Shown here: positions 5,257 through 7,244 of the stretch, piece by piece
How the letters are laid out: every line of letters starts with the position of its first letter
Numbering within the stretch: the first letter of the stretch is position 1
Assembly: GCA_003485765.1 (NCBI GenBank)
Contig: DNHS01000045.1
Coordinates: forward strand, 14,397 to 21,640
Length of the DNA stretch: 7,244 nt
Origin: Candidatus Omnitrophota bacterium
GTDB taxonomy: Bacteria > Omnitrophota > Gorgyraeia > Gorgyraeales > Gorgyraeaceae
Direction of reading: 5' to 3'
Program-made: the position numbers and the translations under genes
The notes under the pieces: model-generated
Databases searched by the model: none
Seen by the model: the letters and a program-made list of their open reading frames with translations, nothing else
What the model was told of the DNA's origin: nothing

Positions 5257-7244
5257 CTTAAAACCTCCTTTTGAAACAATGATCTTCCCCATAATCTCAT
5301 AATTGCTGGCAGCAAGATTAAGGTAGCCAATGTGCTAAATACCATCAAAAGAGCAAAAAATGTCCCTACGGTAACATAAGGCGTTAAGGTAGATGTTATT
5401 AGCGGCAAAAATCCTAAAGAGATAACGATGGCATTTCCCATTATAGCCCTATATGGTTCGCCAGCCATAAAGGTATTAGCGGCTTCTATATCTTTAAGCT
5501 CTCGATAGACGGCTTTAAATCTCTGTAGATAGTGAATTGCAAAATCGATTGCCATACCTAAAGCCAAAGCCGAACAGACAGCAATAGGCATATCGTAGTC
5601 TTTGCCTGCAAATCCCACAAATCCATAAGAAGAGACTATCGCGATTGTCAATGGCAGCATTGAAATAAACCCCATCCTTAATGAACGAAATTCTATGACC
5701 ATAAGAAAGAATACTATCCAAAAACTTCCTAAGACTGCCTTGAGCATTCCCCAGACCATAAGGTTCTGCCAAATCATATTAATATAGGTAAGGCCTGACC
5801 ATCTAATAGTTATATCTTCGGGTGGGGGATTATCTTTCATAAAATTACCGACCGACTTATCAACCTTAAGCATCTGGATATTCTCTCCGCCTTTCATCTG
5901 AACCCAGATATTCGCTTTTTGAGAGTTATAATCCAAAAAATTATCCAGGTCATCTGGATCACCGGTCATAGAGAAAAGAAAAAGGTATTGTCCTATTTCC
6001 GATTGACTTTGGGGCACAACATCAAAAGCCTTATCTTCATCATGAAGAACGTAATTTACTCTCTTTACGATATCCGCGATCGAAGAAGTCTTACCGACGA
6101 TTTTTAGGCTTGCAAGATGATTTTGCAGCCCGTCTATATAAGACATGACCTCCGGCCTTTTTATCGCATCCTCTTTATCACCCTCTGCCACTAGATAGGC
6201 CATGTAGGTCCCGCCGAAGAACTTATTCATAACATCATCGGCAATCCTTATCTTATGGCTCGGTTTAAACCACTTCACAGGATTATCATTAATACGAATC
6301 TGATAAATACCAGTGATACCTATGATAAGAACTACCAGAGAAATTAAGAGGATGGCCTTACTTCTATGAAATGAAAATCTGCCAAATGCCTTAAGTGTTT
6401 TGTCAAAGACAGAGGTTTTCTTTTGCCTTTTTTCTAGAAAGGCGGTCAGTTTTTCTTTATTCATGAGCATGATGATTGCCGGAACAATTGTATTGGTAAA
6501 TAGCCATGCTGCCATTATGCCAAAGGCAACAAAGAGGCCAAATACTCTTACTGGAGGTATGGGCGCTAAGGCCAAAGAACCAAAGCCAACCGCTGAAGTA
6601 ATAGAAGTAAAAAACATCGGACGATAAAGGTCTTTCATCGTCGCGATGAGCGCCTTTCTCTTATCTTTTATGGCGGGATAGCGGTCAAAAAAACCGCTTA
6701 AGATATGAATATCGTCTAATAAAGCGATAGGCATTAGGAATATAGGTATCATTGAACTCATAATATGAACTGTAAAGCCCATACCAATCAGAAGCCCCAT
6801 CGTCCAGATTACGCTAAGCATTGCATCGAGCATCGGCGGGATAAGGGCTATTGGCTTCCTGAAGATAAGGAATAAAAGGAGCATTATAAAAAATCCTGCC
6901 ATAGGCGCGGTAATGCCCATTTGAACGAACATCTCATGGCCAAACGTATCTTCAGCAACGGGTAAACCTGCGATATAATATTTTTGATTAGGAGCAAGTT
7001 CGGTCTTAAGTATCTTCTCAATCTCTTTAGATATACGGAAACTTTGGTCTTTTTTCTCTATAGGGATATAGATAGAGGCTGCCTTTCCATCCTTAGATAT
7101 AATTTTATCTACATAGAATGGGTTAGCGTATAGGTCTTTTTTCAATTTCTCTATTTGAGCTCTATCCTGGGGAATATCTTCCATAAAACGCTTTACAACC
7201 AATGTCCCGCCTTCAGACGTAACATTATCTGATGTGCGTAAACT
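5253..7244 (-). CDS. RND/MMPL-superfamily transporter (N-terminus outside window)
   Basis: The frame is open to the window edge; 663 residues are visible. The TTG at 7202 is only an internal Leu codon, since 14 sensible codons (SLRTSDNVTSEGGT) precede it. The first visible part is the end of periplasmic loop 1. Then come about five membrane segments (roughly visible residues 110-265), with LLDDIHIL holding two Asp (177-178). TM7 lies near 297-314, the second periplasmic loop at about 315-495, and the last five segments follow, with GMAIDFAIHYLQRF carrying Asp567. Acidic residues in TM4 and TM10 are where RND pumps relay protons. No HlyD-type adaptor is seen. Instead a LolA-like protein follows by ATGA overlap, as in MMPL/HpnN-like lipid exporters, so I infer proton-driven export of a lipid or hydrophobic compound. 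The true length is probably 750-850 aa, with TM1 and much of loop 1 missing. Confidence 0.9.
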   Translation of the reverse strand, partial: SLRTSDNVTSEGGTLVVKRFMEDIPQDRAQIEKLKKDLYANPFYVDKIISKDGKAASIYIPIEKKDQSFRISKEIEKILKTELAPNQKYYIAGLPVAEDTFGHEMFVQMGITAPMAGFFIMLLLFLIFRKPIALIPPMLDAMLSVIWTMGLLIGMGFTVHIMSSMIPIFLMPIALLDDIHILSGFFDRYPAIKDKRKALIATMKDLYRPMFFTSITSAVGFGSLALAPIPPVRVFGLFVAFGIMAAWLFTNTIVPAIIMLMNKEKLTAFLEKRQKKTSVFDKTLKAFGRFSFHRSKAILLISLVVLIIGITGIYQIRINDNPVKWFKPSHKIRIADDVMNKFFGGTYMAYLVAEGDKEDAIKRPEVMSYIDGLQNHLASLKIVGKTSSIADIVKRVNYVLHDEDKAFDVVPQSQSEIGQYLFLFSMTGDPDDLDNFLDYNSQKANIWVQMKGGENIQMLKVDKSVGNFMKDNPPPEDITIRWSGLTYINMIWQNLMVWGMLKAVLGSFWIVFFLMVIEFRSLRMGFISMLPLTIAIVSSYGFVGFAGKDYDMPIAVCSALALGMAIDFAIHYLQRFKAVYRELKDIEAANTFMAGEPYRAIMGNAIVISLGFLPLITSTLTPYVTVGTFFALLMVFSTLATLILLPAIMRLWGRSLFQKEVLR
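5264..5269 (-). promoter_or_regulatory. Ribosome binding site that fixes the LolA-like start
   Basis: On the minus strand AGGAGG ends seven bases before the ATG at 5256. It lies within the last codons of the transporter gene. The upstream candidate ATG at 5292 has no such site, so this decides the start in favour of 5256 and supports coupled translation of the two genes. Confidence 0.8.

Noticed and set aside
5257..5292. Longer LolA-like protein starting at 5292
   Set aside because: There is no ribosome site before it, and the extra 12 residues would spoil the signal peptide. The internal ATG at 5256 has AGGAGG and an ATGA overlap.
5515..5772. Second minus-strand frame inside the transporter gene
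   Set aside because: It is a shifted-frame shadow of the conserved TM9-TM11 region, with no start signal of its own.
7200..7202. Start codon of the RND transporter at 7202
   Set aside because: The codon is TTG, has no ribosome site, and the frame stays open with RND-like residues to the window edge. It is an internal Leu of a truncated gene.

Overview
The window comes from a moderately AT-rich Gram-negative bacterium. Two genes encode outer-membrane beta-barrels, each ending in Phe, and several products have signal peptides. The gene set and style would fit an uncultured lineage such as Omnitrophota or a Nitrospirota/Desulfobacterota relative. No rRNA or other marker gene is present, so this placement is only a guess. 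Every supported gene reads on the minus strand, so transcription runs from high to low coordinates. Coding density is high, no gap exceeds 100 bases, and I see no tRNA, CRISPR array or insertion sequence.

Right part (7244 to 2189) is a five-gene run that looks like one operon. It starts with an RND/MMPL-superfamily inner-membrane transporter whose 5' end lies outside the window. Next is a periplasmic LolA-like protein (start revised to 5256, ATGA overlap with the transporter stop), then a DUF1302-like outer-membrane beta-barrel (13-base overlap). A 61-aa DUF2892 membrane protein (14-base gap) and an ArsM/UbiE-type SAM methyltransferase (19-base gap) follow. The first three genes place one protein in each envelope layer: pump, soluble lipid-binding-type carrier and outer-membrane barrel. 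I infer a trans-envelope route for a lipid or other hydrophobic molecule. The substrate is not readable from sequence.

Left part (2150 to 1604) is an iron-regulation module. A Fur-family repressor (start revised to 2090) has its own sigma70-like promoter, and a near-perfect Fur box overlaps the -10. A second, very similar Fur box lies in the 54-base gap between fur and a coiled-coil-bearing porin. The simplest reading is that Fur represses itself and the porin when metal is sufficient.

Far left (204 to 1): after the porin stop comes a perfect 28-base palindrome, then the first 39 codons of a secreted protein cut by the window edge. It may be an FMN-binding-domain protein, but the visible part is too short to be sure.

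Most worth following are the RND/LolA-like/barrel operon with a methyltransferase attached, the loss of most arsenite-binding cysteine positions in that methyltransferase, and the paired Fur operators.
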